From an uncultured Clostridia bacterium (GTDB lineage Bacteria; Bacillota; Clostridia; TANB77; CAG-508): a stretch of 64,000 nucleotides of DNA. A model generated the notes under the pieces. It did not search any database. It had not been told where the DNA came from and saw only the letters and a program-made list of their open reading frames with translations. This document shows positions 1 to 9,958 of the stretch, one piece after another. The stretch is taken from the NCBI GenBank assembly GCA_947628715.1, contig CANRAW010000001.1:102780-166779 (forward strand). The letters are read 5' to 3'. The number at the start of each line of letters is the position of its first letter. Position 1 is the first letter of the stretch. Position numbers and translations under genes: made by a program.

Positions 1-4
1 ACTA

Positions 5-205
5 ATGATGCTGCTGAAACAGACTGACGAGATAAGAACGGAAACAGAGGAGGAAGCTAAGGCACTTATCGAGAATTATAAAAAGAAATCGTTTGAAGAG
101 GGTTATGAAATAATAAGTTATACCTCAACACTTAAGGAGAAAAAGTGTAAGGGAGAGGTTGTTGAACAATATGTTATAAATAAAATTGTAAAGAGATGGG
201 ACTAA
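5..205 (+). CDS. Small conserved phage protein, unknown function
   Basis: A 66-residue, charged, Lys/Glu-rich protein with a TEEEAKALIE helix and a C-terminal KEKKCKGEVVEQY...KIVKRWD segment. From memory this resembles a short hypothetical protein common in Firmicutes phages; no function is known to me. The ATG at 5 (or 8) is at the window edge, so the true start could lie upstream. It ends in TAA and is followed by a terminator hairpin, so it is probably the last gene of an upstream plus-strand unit. It contains no TAG codon. Confidence 0.6.
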   Translation: MMLLKQTDEIRTETEEEAKALIENYKKKSFEEGYEIISYTSTLKEKKCKGEVVEQYVINKIVKRWD

Positions 206-241
206 CATTTCAAAAGATAAAGTTAGAAAGGAGCAATTATA

Positions 242-290
242 GGTCAAGGTATTATTTTAATAATAGTATCTTGACTTTTCTTTTTATTTT
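242..290 (+). terminator. Rho-independent terminator after the first gene
   Basis: GTCAAGGTATTATT pairs, with two wobbles, to AATAGTATCTTGAC and is followed by a T-rich tract. The 3' arm of the hairpin (TTGAC) is reused as the -35 box of the next promoter. Confidence 0.6.
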
Positions 291-299
291 TGATATAAT
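271..299 (+). promoter_or_regulatory. Sigma-70/sigma-A type promoter for dnaE
   Basis: TTGACT at 271-276 and TATAAT at 294-299 are separated by exactly 17 bp, with the dnaE start about 34 bp downstream. The -35 box overlaps the terminator hairpin of the preceding gene. The same TTGACT-17-TATAAT pattern recurs at 6484, 31879-31907 (minus) and 62466-62494 (minus). Confidence 0.75.
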
Positions 300-332
300 T
301 ATTATAGAAAATAAAGAAAAAGGGTGATATTT

Positions 333-3300
333 ATGGAATTTTATGGCTCGTGCCACGACCACACAGATAGGAGCAACTTCCGTCTTAGGGACTCGACAAA
401 TCGTCTCGAGGACTTGTGTTGGTATGCGGCGAAGGAACTTCAACATAATTTTATTGCGATAACAGACCATGAAACTATTGCTACGGCTCTTGATTGTCAA
501 ATAGTAGAAAAGAAAATAAGAAAAGAATATCCTGATTTTAAAGTTATTAGAGGTAATGAAATTTATTTATGCCGCAATGGGTTGAGTAAAGAAAACTTTG
601 TAAAAGGAGTAGACAAGTATTATCATTTTATTTTGTTAGCAAAAGACGAAAGAGGACATGAACAAATTAGAGAACTTTCTACAAGAGCATGGTTGAGAGC
701 GTTTGAAACAAATAGAATGATGAGAGTACCTACATATTATTCTGACCTACAAGAAGTTGTAGGACAAGATAAAGGTCATGTCATCTTCAGTTCCGCCTGC
801 ATTGGTTCAAGATTAGCACAGTTAGTGTTGGACTACAACAAAGAACCTACAATTGAAAAGTATGAATATATTAAAAATTGGATTAAAAATATAAGTGAAA
901 TTTGTGGAGTAGAGAATTTTTTCTTGGAAACTCAGCCGTCTTTTAATAAAGAACAGATTATAGTAAACAAGACTTACAAGAAGCTATCGGAAGAACTCAA
1001 TATTCCTGTGGTAATTTCTTTGGACGCTCATTATATGAAAAAGGAAGATGAACCTATTCACCACGCTTTCTTAACAGCACAAGACGGAGATAGAGAAACT
1101 CATGAATTTTATGCTTCGACTTATATGATGTCAAGAGAAGAAATTCATTCTTATATGGACGATAGTATAGGAAAAGAAACTGTAACAGAATGGATGAATA
1201 ACACCAAAAAGATATATGATATGTGTGAGGATTATGATTTAACTAAGCCAACAAGAATTGTATATCTTCCTAAGACAACAGACAAAATTAGTAAAGATGA
1301 ATATTTAATGTTTAAAGATAAGATAAAGGAACTTGAATATTTTTATATCTCAGAACATCAAGAGAATAGAGATTTGGCTGCGGCGATAGTAAGAAAGATA
1401 TTAAAAGACCCAGAACAATATAATAATGAACCTACGTTTGAAATGATAGATGATAATTTAAAGGCAATAAGATTAGCTTCTGAAAAAATGCAAACACAGT
1501 GGAGTGCTTATCTTCTGAATCTTAGAGATTATGTTCGTATAATCTGGGAACAAGGCAATTCATTAACTGGTTGTTCACGAGGTTCAGGTACAGGTTTTCT
1601 TCTATTAAATATGTTAGATGTAACTCAAATCAATCCACTTAGAGAGACAACAAAAACCTATAGTTTCCGTTTTCTTAATCCCGAACGAGTTTCACCTTTG
1701 GACGTAGACTTGGATATTGAGGGAGGAAAACGCCCACAAGTTTACGCTGCACTTCAAAAAGCATATGGTAAAGATAGAGTTTCTAAGGTTTTAACAATTA
1801 GAACTGAAAAATCCAAATCAGCAATCCTCACCGCTTCACGAGGATTGGGCATAGACCCAGACGAAGCGTCATATTTAGCTTCTTTTATTAAAGCAGATAG
1901 AGGACAACAAAGAACTTTAGCCCAAACATATTATGGTGATATAGAAAACGATATGCCGCCTGATTTAAAATTTAAAGAACTTATGGACACAAAATATCAA
2001 AAATTGTGGCAAGTAGCTCAACATATAGAGGGTTTGTGTTGCGGCGTAGGAAGCCATGCAGGTGGAGTAATCTTCTATGATGAACCGATAACTAAGACTA
2101 CTGCTTTAATGCAAACTACAAATGGTGATATAATCACGCAATATGACCTCCATAAGCTTGAATCGTGTTCATTGTTGAAAATTGATTTGCTCTCTATAGA
2201 AGCTTTGGATAGAATTAGAGCAACTTTAGATTTGTTAGTAGAATATAATTATCTGGATAAAAATAAGAGTTTGAGAGAAAATTATGAAGAAGCGATAGGG
2301 ATTTATAAGATAGAAAGAAAAGACCCAAAAATGTGGGAAATGATTCATCAACATAAAATTGAAAGCTTGTTTCAAATGGAAAAGCAAAGTGGAGTACAGG
2401 GAATTGAAGTAGTTAAGCCAACTTCAATTGATGATTTGGCGGCACTTAATTCTGTTATAAGACTTATGCCACCCGAAAAAGGAGCAGAACAACCGATTCA
2501 AAAATTTGCAAGATTTAAAAAAGATATAAGTTTGTGGTATAAAGAATTAGAAGAGTGGGGAGTTGATAAAAAATATTGGAAGATGTTGGAGGGTATTGTT
2601 GGAATTTCTTATGGTATGTGTATTCAACAAGAACAATTTATGATGTTGGTTCAGCAAAAAGAATTAGGAGGCTTTAGTCTATTATGGGCTGACAGATTAA
2701 GAAAATCAATAGCTAAGTTTTAATTGGCGTTTTAAGATGAAAGTCTTAAAATTATCACAGGGCAAAATCGTTGAAGTCTAAGTAGGAATTGGTACATATT
2801 AAATGACAATTAAAGTCAGGAGGTATGTAGCATGAGAAAAATGGCAACTGAGGAAGAAAAACAAATTTGGAAAGAGAGATATTTAAAAGGTGAAACAGCA
2901 CGTTCTATTGCACAGGATTTTCCTCAATATCACGAATCTACAATAAGTAGAAATATTAAAAAAATGGGTATTTCGAGAAATGGACGGGCTTTTCATACTT
3001 GCTCTATTGAACAAGATGTAATAAAAGATTTTTCAACAGGAAATTTTTATTGCGAAGAATTAGCTATAAAATATGAAGTAGATGTACATACTATATATCG
3101 AATTTTAGACGGAGTTAATATAAAAAGAAAAACTGGTGTTAAAAGTTCTTGTAATGAAAATTACTTTAAAAAAATTGACACTCCTCATAAAGCTTATTTA
3201 TTAGGTTTTATTACGGCTGACGGAGCTATCACGGGAAAATATAATAGTAGTTGTTCTATTGAAATTCATGAAAAAGATAGTGATTTAATAGATTTTGCAA

Positions 3301-5532
3301 AATTTGAAATAAATCCATCAGCTACAATAACTGATTGTCACTACAAAAATAAACATAATAAAAAAATAAGCTTTTCAAGTAAAAAGTTATGTGAAGATTT
3401 GGCAAAATATGGCGTAATATCAAATAAAAGTTTGATATTAGAAAAAGTTCCAATTGAATATATTCCTGATGAATTGTTGTGTTATTATTTTAGAGGTTTA
3501 ATAGACGGAGATGGTTGTATTCACAAAGATGGAAAAATTTCTATATATTCAGGTAGTTTAAATTTCATAACAGATGTACAATCAATATTATGTGAAAAAG
3601 TTGGAGTGTCAAAGTTAAAGATATATCATGGTTCAACTTATTTTGTTTCATGGGGAAGTAGAGCAGACAAAGAAAAATTTTATAATTATTTATATAAAGA
3701 TAAATTAGATAAAACTTTTTATTATAAAAGAAAACACGATAGATTGTATCAATTCCTATATGATAATGACGAGATAACTATTTAAATTGCGAAAGGTTAA
3801 ATAGTATTGTAGAGCGTAGAGGGTGAATAAATATAATCCCTCCAAGAGTGTCCTGCTCCCAAACAAAGTAAGATGTGGGAGAAAATGTACGCCGGGCTGG
3901 TCTGAATTGACAGACGTATTCTTAATATAAGATATGAGAGAAATCTCCAGAAGTAAAGGATAAAAAGCCTTTACGATAACAGATCCGAAAAAAAATGCAG
4001 GAGAATATGATGAACTGACGAAAGAATTTTTCGAGATAACACGAGAAAAGGGCTGTGATGAGAAGCTTTGTAAATATGTGTGGCACGTTTTAATCTCCAC
4101 GAATCGAGGCTATGGTTTTAATGCAGCTCACACTCTCGCCTATTCACTCGTGGCTTTGCAAGAGATGAATCTTGCTTATAAATATCCAATCATCTTTTGG
4201 AACACGGCAAATCTAATTGTAGATTCAGGCTCAATGAATTTGACAGAAGAAATTGATTTAAATAATGATAATGATAATAATGATGAAGATAAAATAAAAA
4301 ACTCCTCAACCGATTATGGTAAAATTGGTGCGGCGATAGGAAAGATGAAAACGAGAGGATTGAATTTTAGTTTGCCTGATATAAATAAATCTGGAATAAC
4401 GTTTACTCCAGAAATTGAAGAAAATAGAATAATATATGGTTTAAGAGGTTTAACCAGAATTGGTAATCAACTTATTAAAGATATAATAATAAATAGACCT
4501 TATACTTCAATAGAAGATTTCCTTTCAAAAGTAAAGGTTAATAAACTTCAAATGGTAGCTTTAATTAAAGCAGGAACATTTGATTCTCTCTACTCAAACA
4601 ATAGACAACTTGTAATGGACAAATATATGGATTTAATAGCAGATAAGAAAAAAAGAATAACACTTCAAAATATGGCAACGTTAATATCAAAAAATTTAAT
4701 CCCAAATGAATTAGACTTTGAAAGACGTTTGTTTAACTTCAACAAATATTTAAAGAATTTTAAAGAAAATTCTTACTATCGTCTTGATTCAATAGCATTA
4801 AAATTCTTCACAAAATATTATGACGATTCGGTATTAGAATCTGTAGAAATAAAAAATAATGAACAAACTGCACTAATTAAGCAATCAACTTGGGATAATA
4901 CTTATAAAAAAGGAATAGAGAAAATAAGAGTTTGGATGAGAGATAACCAAGAACAAATATTAGATAGTTTAAATAAAAGTTTAATTGAGGAAACATATAA
5001 TAAATATGCAGATGGCAATATCTCAAAATGGGAAATGGATAGTTTAAGCTTCTATTATCATGACCATGAACTTGCAAAACTCCAGAACGAAGTTTATGGA
5101 ATTAGTGATTGGAACAATCTGCCAACAGAACCTATTATTGATAGAACTTTTAGAACTAAAGATAATAAGGAAATAACAATGTTTAAGATAACAAGAATAG
5201 CAGGTACGGTAATAGATAAAGATAAAAATAAAAGCACAGTTACATTGCTAACAACATCAGGAGTTGTAGTAGTAAAAATTTGGAAGAATCAATACGCTTC
5301 ATGGGATAAGCAAATTTCTCAAAGAGATAATGAAGGGGTTAAGCATATATTGGAGAAATCTTGGTTTACTAAAGGAACAAAATTGATAATAACTGGAATT
5401 AGACGAGGAGATGATTTTGTACCTAAGAAATATAAGTCAACAGAATATCCGTTGTTTGAGAGAATTGATGAATTAGATGATAATGGTTTTATTTTGAAAT
5501 CGAGTATTGAAAGAATTGACGAGGAGGATTGA
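333..5532 (+). CDS. dnaE: DNA polymerase III alpha subunit (DnaE type), split by a group I intron
   Basis: Replicative polymerase in two exons, 333-2718 and 3983-5532, giving 1,311 residues. An N-terminal PHP domain starts at CHDHTDRSNFR. The palm carries a SRGSGTGFLL loop and the metal-binding LDVDLDIE motif near residue 455, equivalent to PDIDID of the family. A GVGSHAGGVIF segment matches the family motif GVHAAGV. Exon 1 ends ...RKSIAK and exon 2 begins PKKNAGEYDELTKEFF. Joining T2718 to A3983 gives SIAK-Y-PKK, as expected for the polymerase. Exon 2 holds the RGYGFNAAHTLAYS region, a helix-hairpin-helix-like part and an OB-like C-terminus. The ATG at 333 follows AGGGTG; an in-frame GTG at 324 lies in that ribosome site and is less likely. 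There are no in-frame TAG codons. Confidence 0.92.
2719..3982 (+). mobile_element. Group I intron with LAGLIDADG gene, in dnaE
   Basis: A 1,264-nt intron interrupting the polymerase inside a conserved motif. The boundaries restore the protein frame: the upstream exon ends in T and the intron ends in G. Core-like elements follow the endonuclease gene: GTAGAGCGTAGAGGG (R-like, about 3810) and ATATAATCCCTCC (S-like, about 3830), which form a GAGGG/CCCTC P7. The 3' tail AGGATAAAAAGCCTTTACGA recurs in the introns at 57087 and, more loosely, 11257. The class is inferred from these elements; the exact fold was not computed. Confidence 0.8.
2832..3785 (+). CDS. Intron-encoded LAGLIDADG homing endonuclease
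   Basis: A 317-residue protein with two LAGLIDADG motifs, AYLLGFITADG (about residue 120) and YYFRGLIDGDG (about 217). The final acidic residues of these motifs would bind metal. The N-terminal 100 residues look like two helix-turn-helix DNA-binding units (ARSIAQDF...ESTISRNIKK and ELAIKYEVDVHTIYRIL). The gene has its own GGAGG ribosome site and sits inside the dnaE intron. It is expected to cleave intronless dnaE alleles and promote homing. It appears intact. Confidence 0.9.
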   Translation: MRKMATEEEKQIWKERYLKGETARSIAQDFPQYHESTISRNIKKMGISRNGRAFHTCSIEQDVIKDFSTGNFYCEELAIKYEVDVHTIYRILDGVNIKRKTGVKSSCNENYFKKIDTPHKAYLLGFITADGAITGKYNSSCSIEIHEKDSDLIDFAKFEINPSATITDCHYKNKHNKKISFSSKKLCEDLAKYGVISNKSLILEKVPIEYIPDELLCYYFRGLIDGDGCIHKDGKISIYSGSLNFITDVQSILCEKVGVSKLKIYHGSTYFVSWGSRADKEKFYNYLYKDKLDKTFYYKRKHDRLYQFLYDNDEITI

Positions 5533-5536
5533 TATA

Positions 5537-6475
5537 ATGATTGTAGGACTTTATGATATTGATTTGTTCCATAGTTCAAAGTTCTATCCTAATCTTGAAC
5601 TAATGAAAGTTTTTAATTACCTTAACAAGAATAATCATAAGGTTATAATGATGAAACCTAAAGAAAATGAGGGGAGATTTAATAAGATTATTTATTTTAA
5701 AGATAGTAAGACAAAAATACCAAAAGATTTAATAATAAGTGGAGATAAAAAGGATTATTATGGATATGGCTTTTATCAAAAAGCCTATCCCCTTAGTCCT
5801 GAGATAGCTGTAGTGCCGCCCTCTTACGTTCCGTATGACCCTTATGCTTATAAAATTAAAAATCAAGATTTTTATTCTCAATTAAAAAAATCATCTTATA
5901 TTAGATTTGAGACTAAAGATTTTTCAGATTATAGTAAGTAGAAAAAACATATATATGTAGCAGACCACGACTTCTTAAACATTGAGGGGGCGGCGAACTA
6001 TGTAAAGGAACATTCTAATCATCAATTTCATTTTCTTCATGGTTTGATAGGAAATAGTGAAGAAGTTGTAGAAGAGATTATTAAGTACAATTATCTATTT
6101 AAAGAGCCTATTAAAATTAACTTCAATTATAATGAAGATTTTTTCTATAAAAATTATAAGAATAATTTAATCTTTACTGAAAGAAGAGATAATGAAAATG
6201 AAGTTAATTTTATAGAAAGAATGCTGAAAATTTATTTATGGTATAAGAAAAATAATATTATTGAACATTATCGTTTATTTGATAGAACAATCCCAGAATC
6301 AATTAAAAATTGGTTTCATAAAGATAAGGATAAAAAATCATTTATTGATTATTATTCTAACGATAAGATAATATTAAGAGAGGTTAATAAAGCCCCTACA
6401 GAAATTAGGCTTTTACTTAAAACTAATCCTGAAAAAGTAACAAAAGAAAATTTAAAACTTTACAAAAATTTATAA
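5537..6475 (+). CDS. Protein with B12-binding-like N-terminus (weak), one in-frame TAG
   Basis: A 312-residue protein, open only if the TAG at 5939 is read through (...SDYSK-Q-KKHIYVADHDF...). The start MIVGLYDIDLFHSSKFYPNLELMK resembles the N-terminus of cobalamin-binding radical-SAM-type phage proteins (MKIGLVDVDxxxFPNLALMK), but no CxxxCxxC cluster is visible, so I do not assign radical-SAM activity. It overlaps no neighbour, lies 4 nt after dnaE with GAGGAGG as ribosome site, and is probably co-transcribed with dnaE. The C-terminal half is Asn/Lys-rich with no recognised domain. Confidence 0.7.
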
Positions 6476-6483
6476 AAGAATTG

Positions 6484-6512
6484 TTGACTTTTTCTCAAAA
6501 ATATACTATAAT
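6484..6512 (+). promoter_or_regulatory. Consensus promoter for the 6549-8974 gene group
   Basis: TTGACT at 6484-6489 and TATAAT at 6507-6512 with a 17-bp spacer, followed by AAAGGAGG and the ATG at 6549. It is nearly identical in layout to the dnaE promoter. Confidence 0.8.
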
Positions 6513-6548
6513 ATTATTATAGTAAAAACAAAAAGGAGGTTTGATACT

Positions 6549-6725
6549 ATGGATTTAAAAGAAAAGTATACAAATATCTGTTTTAGTATTGATGAAAAAA
6601 TTAAAGAATTGGAAAACTTTAGGGCTGATATTTTTACCCTACAGCCACAAGTATCTAAGATTATAGAAGAACTTACAGAACTTGAAAAAGAAAAGAAAGA
6701 ATTGGAGGAAAAGATAAATGGGTGA
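6549..6725 (+). CDS. Small coiled-coil protein
   Basis: A 58-residue protein (MDLKEKYTNICF... ending EKKELEEKING) preceded by AAGGAGG at the correct distance. The C-terminal half is a Glu/Lys-rich heptad-like helix. Its TGA stop overlaps the ATG of the ClpP-like gene by 8 nt, which implies translational coupling. Function unknown. Confidence 0.7.
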   Translation: MDLKEKYTNICFSIDEKIKELENFRADIFTLQPQVSKIIEELTELEKEKKELEEKING

Positions 6726-7419
6726 AATGGATATATTTGATATAAAAAATCCTGATGGTAGTATAAAGACTAAAGAGGAATTTCTTGAAGTATTTGAAGA
6801 AATCTACGATGAAGTTCTGGAAGAAGAAAAAGATTGTATCGGCTTACATCAGTCAACAGATATTGACGAGATTATAAATAATTTTGATTTTTCAGAACGT
6901 ACAGTCTATATAACTGATGAAATAACACAAGATACAGCAAATAGTATTTTTACTCTAATAAGATTTTGGAATACAGTAGATAAAAAGAATAATCTTGCTA
7001 AGGAAGCGAGAAAACCAATCAAATTCTATATCAATACTCCAGGTGGCGACCTCGATTCTGTATTGAGTATAATATCAACAATGCAGACTTCAAAAACTCC
7101 AATTTATACCTATACAGTAGGAATAGGTTATAGCGGTGGATTCTTTATAGGAATTTGCGGTAGTAAGAAATTTGGTATGCCTTACAGTTCATATCTATTC
7201 CATGAAGGTTGTTCAATGGATAGCGGCGATTCTCGTAAGTTTATCCAGAGAGTTGATTTCTATAAAACTAATCTTAATAGACTAAAGAAAATTGTTCTTG
7301 CTAATACCTCAATAACAGAGGAAGAGTATAATGAGAAAATTAAGGACGATTGGTTCTTTACTGCCGAGGAAGCTAAACGTTATGGCGTAATTGATGAAAT
7401 AATAGAAGAAATTGAATAA
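6718..7419 (+). CDS. ClpP-like serine protease
   Basis: A 233-residue ClpP/crotonase-fold protease. The family landmarks are in order: FYINTPGGDLDSV (oxyanion strand and loop, about 103-115), the nucleophile Ser139 in GIGYSGGFF, His162 in LFHEGC, and an Asp near 210 in KDDWFFTAEEAKRYGVIDEI. All three catalytic residues are present. The N-terminal 55 residues are an extra acidic segment absent from bacterial ClpP. It could be a standalone peptidase degrading or modifying host proteins. A head-maturation role is less likely, because a separate prohead protease lies at 52243-53703. No TAG codons. Confidence 0.88.
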   Translation: MGEMDIFDIKNPDGSIKTKEEFLEVFEEIYDEVLEEEKDCIGLHQSTDIDEIINNFDFSERTVYITDEITQDTANSIFTLIRFWNTVDKKNNLAKEARKPIKFYINTPGGDLDSVLSIISTMQTSKTPIYTYTVGIGYSGGFFIGICGSKKFGMPYSSYLFHEGCSMDSGDSRKFIQRVDFYKTNLNRLKKIVLANTSITEEEYNEKIKDDWFFTAEEAKRYGVIDEIIEEIE

Positions 7420-7434
7420 GGGAGGAATAATGAA

Positions 7435-8223
7435 ATGAATAAAAATATAGAAAGAGTAAACAGTATTATGAATAACGGTACTGAGACTAATGAGTTTATT
7501 AAAATGATGACAATGCCTGATGACGAGTTTAAAAAGGTTTATGATGTTTTTAAAGAAAATATGGAGGAAGCCTTTGATACCAAAGAGTATAGAGAACAGG
7601 TTATAAACTTAATGAAAAATTATCCTTCGGGCAATATTGACGGAGAACTTGCGGCAATGGAAGATGCGATAAAAGATTTTACTACCTCAATAAATGAAGA
7701 TGAGGAACTGTCTAAAGAGAAAAAAGATGTTCTCTCACTTGTAATAAATAAATCTTTTTCTTCACTCTCTAAGATAATGGAAAATCCTCGTAATATGGTA
7801 AAAGTTAAAGTTCAGCGTCTTAAAGATTCAATTAAGCTTCCTACTTACGCTCACCCAACAGATGCAGGAGCAGATATTGCCGCCGCTGAAACAGTTACAA
7901 TCGAGCCTAATTCAACAACACTAGTCCCTACAGGACTTAAATTTGCAATTCCTAAAGGTTACGAAATTTCAATAAGACCTCGTTCAGGACTTAGCTTAAA
8001 TACTCCATTGAGAATTGCCAATTCTCCTGCGACAATAGACGCTCAGTATAGAGGAGAAGTTAAAATAATAATGACTAATACAGGCGATAAACCTTATACA
8101 ATTAACGAGGGTGATAGAATTGCACAAGCTATAATAAATCCTGTTCCTATGATAGAGTGGGAGGAAGTTTCAATTCTTGATTCTACAGATAGAAATGATA
8201 AAGGTTTTGGTAGTACAGGCTAA
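7435..8223 (+). CDS. dut: dUTPase with an N-terminal helical extension
   Basis: A 262-residue protein. The C-terminal 135 residues hold the trimeric dUTPase motifs: HPTDAGADIAA (I), RPRSGLSLN (II), GVI-loop-equivalent APATIDAQYRGEVK (III), EGDRIAQAIINP (IV) and the Gly-rich GFGSTG tail (V). It hydrolyses dUTP to dUMP and keeps uracil out of phage DNA. The first 125 residues are an acidic, helical extension not needed for the fold. GGAGGAATAATGAA precedes ATG 7435. No TAG codons. Confidence 0.95.
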   Translation: MNKNIERVNSIMNNGTETNEFIKMMTMPDDEFKKVYDVFKENMEEAFDTKEYREQVINLMKNYPSGNIDGELAAMEDAIKDFTTSINEDEELSKEKKDVLSLVINKSFSSLSKIMENPRNMVKVKVQRLKDSIKLPTYAHPTDAGADIAAAETVTIEPNSTTLVPTGLKFAIPKGYEISIRPRSGLSLNTPLRIANSPATIDAQYRGEVKIIMTNTGDKPYTINEGDRIAQAIINPVPMIEWEEVSILDSTDRNDKGFGSTG

Positions 8224-8236
8224 TAGGTGAGATTAA

Positions 8237-8974
8237 ATGAGTAATAAGATAACAATAGAAGAAATTTAGAATAGACTTAAAGAGAAAAATTGGAATTTAA
8301 TCTCAGATACCTATACTAATTTAAAAACAAACTTAGAAATAGAATGTCCAGAGGGTCATCGTTGTTTTCTACCTTATTCAAAAATAAGAAAAGGAAATTA
8401 CGATTGCCCTATCTGTAAACAAAATCAATATCATAATAACAATGGAATTGTTGTAAAGAAAAAAGGTTATAGAATTTTAGCTCTTGACCAAGCAAGTATT
8501 ACAACAGGTTGGGCTATATTTGATAATAAAGAATTAGTAAAATTTGGTAGTCAAACAACTAATGGTTATAATAGTGTTGATAGAATAGCAAAAACAAAAA
8601 GTTGGGTAGCTTCAATGATTGAAAATTGGAAACCTGATTCAGTTGTTATAGAGGATATTCAACTACAAAAATTTAAAAGCCAAAGTGGTTTGGAAGGAGA
8701 TGCTGTTCTTACCTATAAGAAATTAGCCCATTTACAAGGTGTATTAGAAAACTATTTCTATGAAAAAGGACTTTTATATTAGGTTGTGCCGCCTGCAACT
8801 TGGCGAACCTATTCCCAAATAAAAGGTGTTCATAGAAACGAGAAAAAGAAAAGTGCTTAGATGAAAGTTAAGCAATTCTACGATATATCAATTGATATAG
8901 ACAGTGCAGAAGCCGTTTTAATTGGTCGGTGGGCGGCAAATAACAACACATCACAAGAAATTATAATGTTTTAA
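8237..8974 (+). CDS. RuvC-like Holliday junction resolvase with zinc module, TAG-containing
   Basis: A 245-residue protein with three in-frame TAG codons. Residues 1-65 form a small zinc-binding module (CPEGH...CPIC). The RuvC/RNase H fold follows: LALDQA (first Asp), SVVIEDIQ (Glu) and DIDSAEAVLIGRW (final acidic pair). The TAG in LLY-Q-VVPPATWR and the one in KKSA-Q-MKVKQFY both fall where RuvC relatives carry Gln, which supports TAG=Gln. It likely resolves junctions before packaging. The gene ends 7 bp before a bidirectional terminator. Confidence 0.88.
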
Positions 8975-8980
8975 TATAAT

Positions 8981-9012
8981 AAAAAGGAGTAGCATTTAAG
9001 CTACTCCTTTTT
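8981..9012. terminator. Bidirectional terminator between convergent gene blocks
   Basis: A perfect 13-bp stem (AAAAAGGAGTAGC / GCTACTCCTTTTT) with a 6-nt loop gives a U tract on both strands. It ends the plus-strand replication genes and the minus-strand late genes. Confidence 0.92.
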
Positions 9013-9014
9013 CT

Positions 9015-9389
9015 TTAATCTGAAACATAATAAGCGTTCCAAATATATCTATCTGACGGGTCAAAGGTATCATAACATACCCCATCAATAACACAAGTAA
9101 TATGTCCTGCCATTGTAATTAACCAACGACCCGGTAATTCTAAGTCTAAGAAATCCCCAAGCGTTTTTACTTTACTATTCTCTTTAGGTTTATATCGGGT
9201 ATAACGCTCTGCTAAATAATCATTGATAAATTCTACTTCTGAAAAAGTAATACCTTTTTCTTTAGCAAAGTGAGACAATTTTTCAAAAGTCTAATACCAA
9301 GTAGTGCCTGTGGCAAGTGAGATTGCTCTCACGCTACAGTCATTAACCATTCTATTCAAAGGATTTGCATTGTAATATTTAAATCTCAT
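9015..9389 (-). CDS. Conserved phage protein, papain-like/cysteine-peptidase-like
   Basis: A 124-residue protein read through one TAG (GTTWY-Q-TFEKL). The start MRFKYYNANPLNRMVNDCSVRAIS is typical of a phage family with a conserved Asp-Cys near the N-terminus and a later His (MAGHITCVIDG), followed by TFDPSDR. This arrangement resembles a cysteine-peptidase fold, but activity is unproven. A short version starting at 9278 would lose the conserved Cys region, so the readthrough version is preferred. It is the last gene of the late unit. Confidence 0.75.
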
Positions 9390-9395
9390 AATAAC

Positions 9396-9923
9396 TCAAA
9401 TCTTTTTAATCTTATTAACATACTTCCTAACAATTTCTTTCTCTTCGGAAGTCTCAGCGAAATCAACAAGAGATTCAATAAAGGTTGTAATAGCTGCCAT
9501 TGTCATTTCCATACCCTCAACCATTCTTTCTTGTGAGCCGCCGTCCCTATAACGACTTCTTCCTTCGTCATAGTTTTCCATTCCCTCTCTCATACGAGTA
9601 AAGTATCTTTCTATACGGTCGTCAAGGGGATAGTGACCATAGTTGCCATTGTAACTTCCTCTACCTCCTCTGTTACCTCCACGGCCACCTCTTGCACCGT
9701 AATCATCGTAGTCCCAATCATCGTAGGAATCACGATAACGTCCATCTCTACCTCTGCTTCGAGCATTGTACATATCTCGCTCACCTCCATCTTCACAACA
9801 AGCTTCTTTAAGTCCTACATAAATATCGACTAACTTTTTTGTTGCGTCTAAGTTTGAGGAGGAGATACCTTTATCAGCAATATTAGTCAATTCTTTCTTA
9901 ACATTCTTTAATAATGCTTCCAT
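9396..9923 (-). CDS. Gly/Arg/Asp-rich hypothetical protein
   Basis: A 175-residue protein with helical ends (MEALLKNVKKELTNIADK and ETSEEKEIVRKYVNKIKKI). The disordered middle (about 48-140) is rich in RG, GG, DY and YR repeats, reminiscent of RGG-type nucleic-acid-binding segments. GGGAGG precedes the ATG. Function unknown. Confidence 0.75.
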   Translation of the reverse strand: MEALLKNVKKELTNIADKGISSSNLDATKKLVDIYVGLKEACCEDGGERDMYNARSRGRDGRYRDSYDDWDYDDYGARGGRGGNRGGRGSYNGNYGHYPLDDRIERYFTRMREGMENYDEGRSRYRDGGSQERMVEGMEMTMAAITTFIESLVDFAETSEEKEIVRKYVNKIKKI

Positions 9924-9958
9924 TATTACTAACCTCCCATTATAATTATTTTAATATC

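Noticed and set aside
5537..6475. Radical-SAM enzyme assignment
   Set aside because: The N-terminus is suggestive of B12-binding relatives, but no CxxxCxxC iron-sulfur motif is present in the protein.
9633..9833. Plus-strand open frames inside the late region
   Set aside because: They are antisense shadows of AT-rich or Gly/Arg-rich minus-strand genes, without ribosome sites or recognisable motifs.
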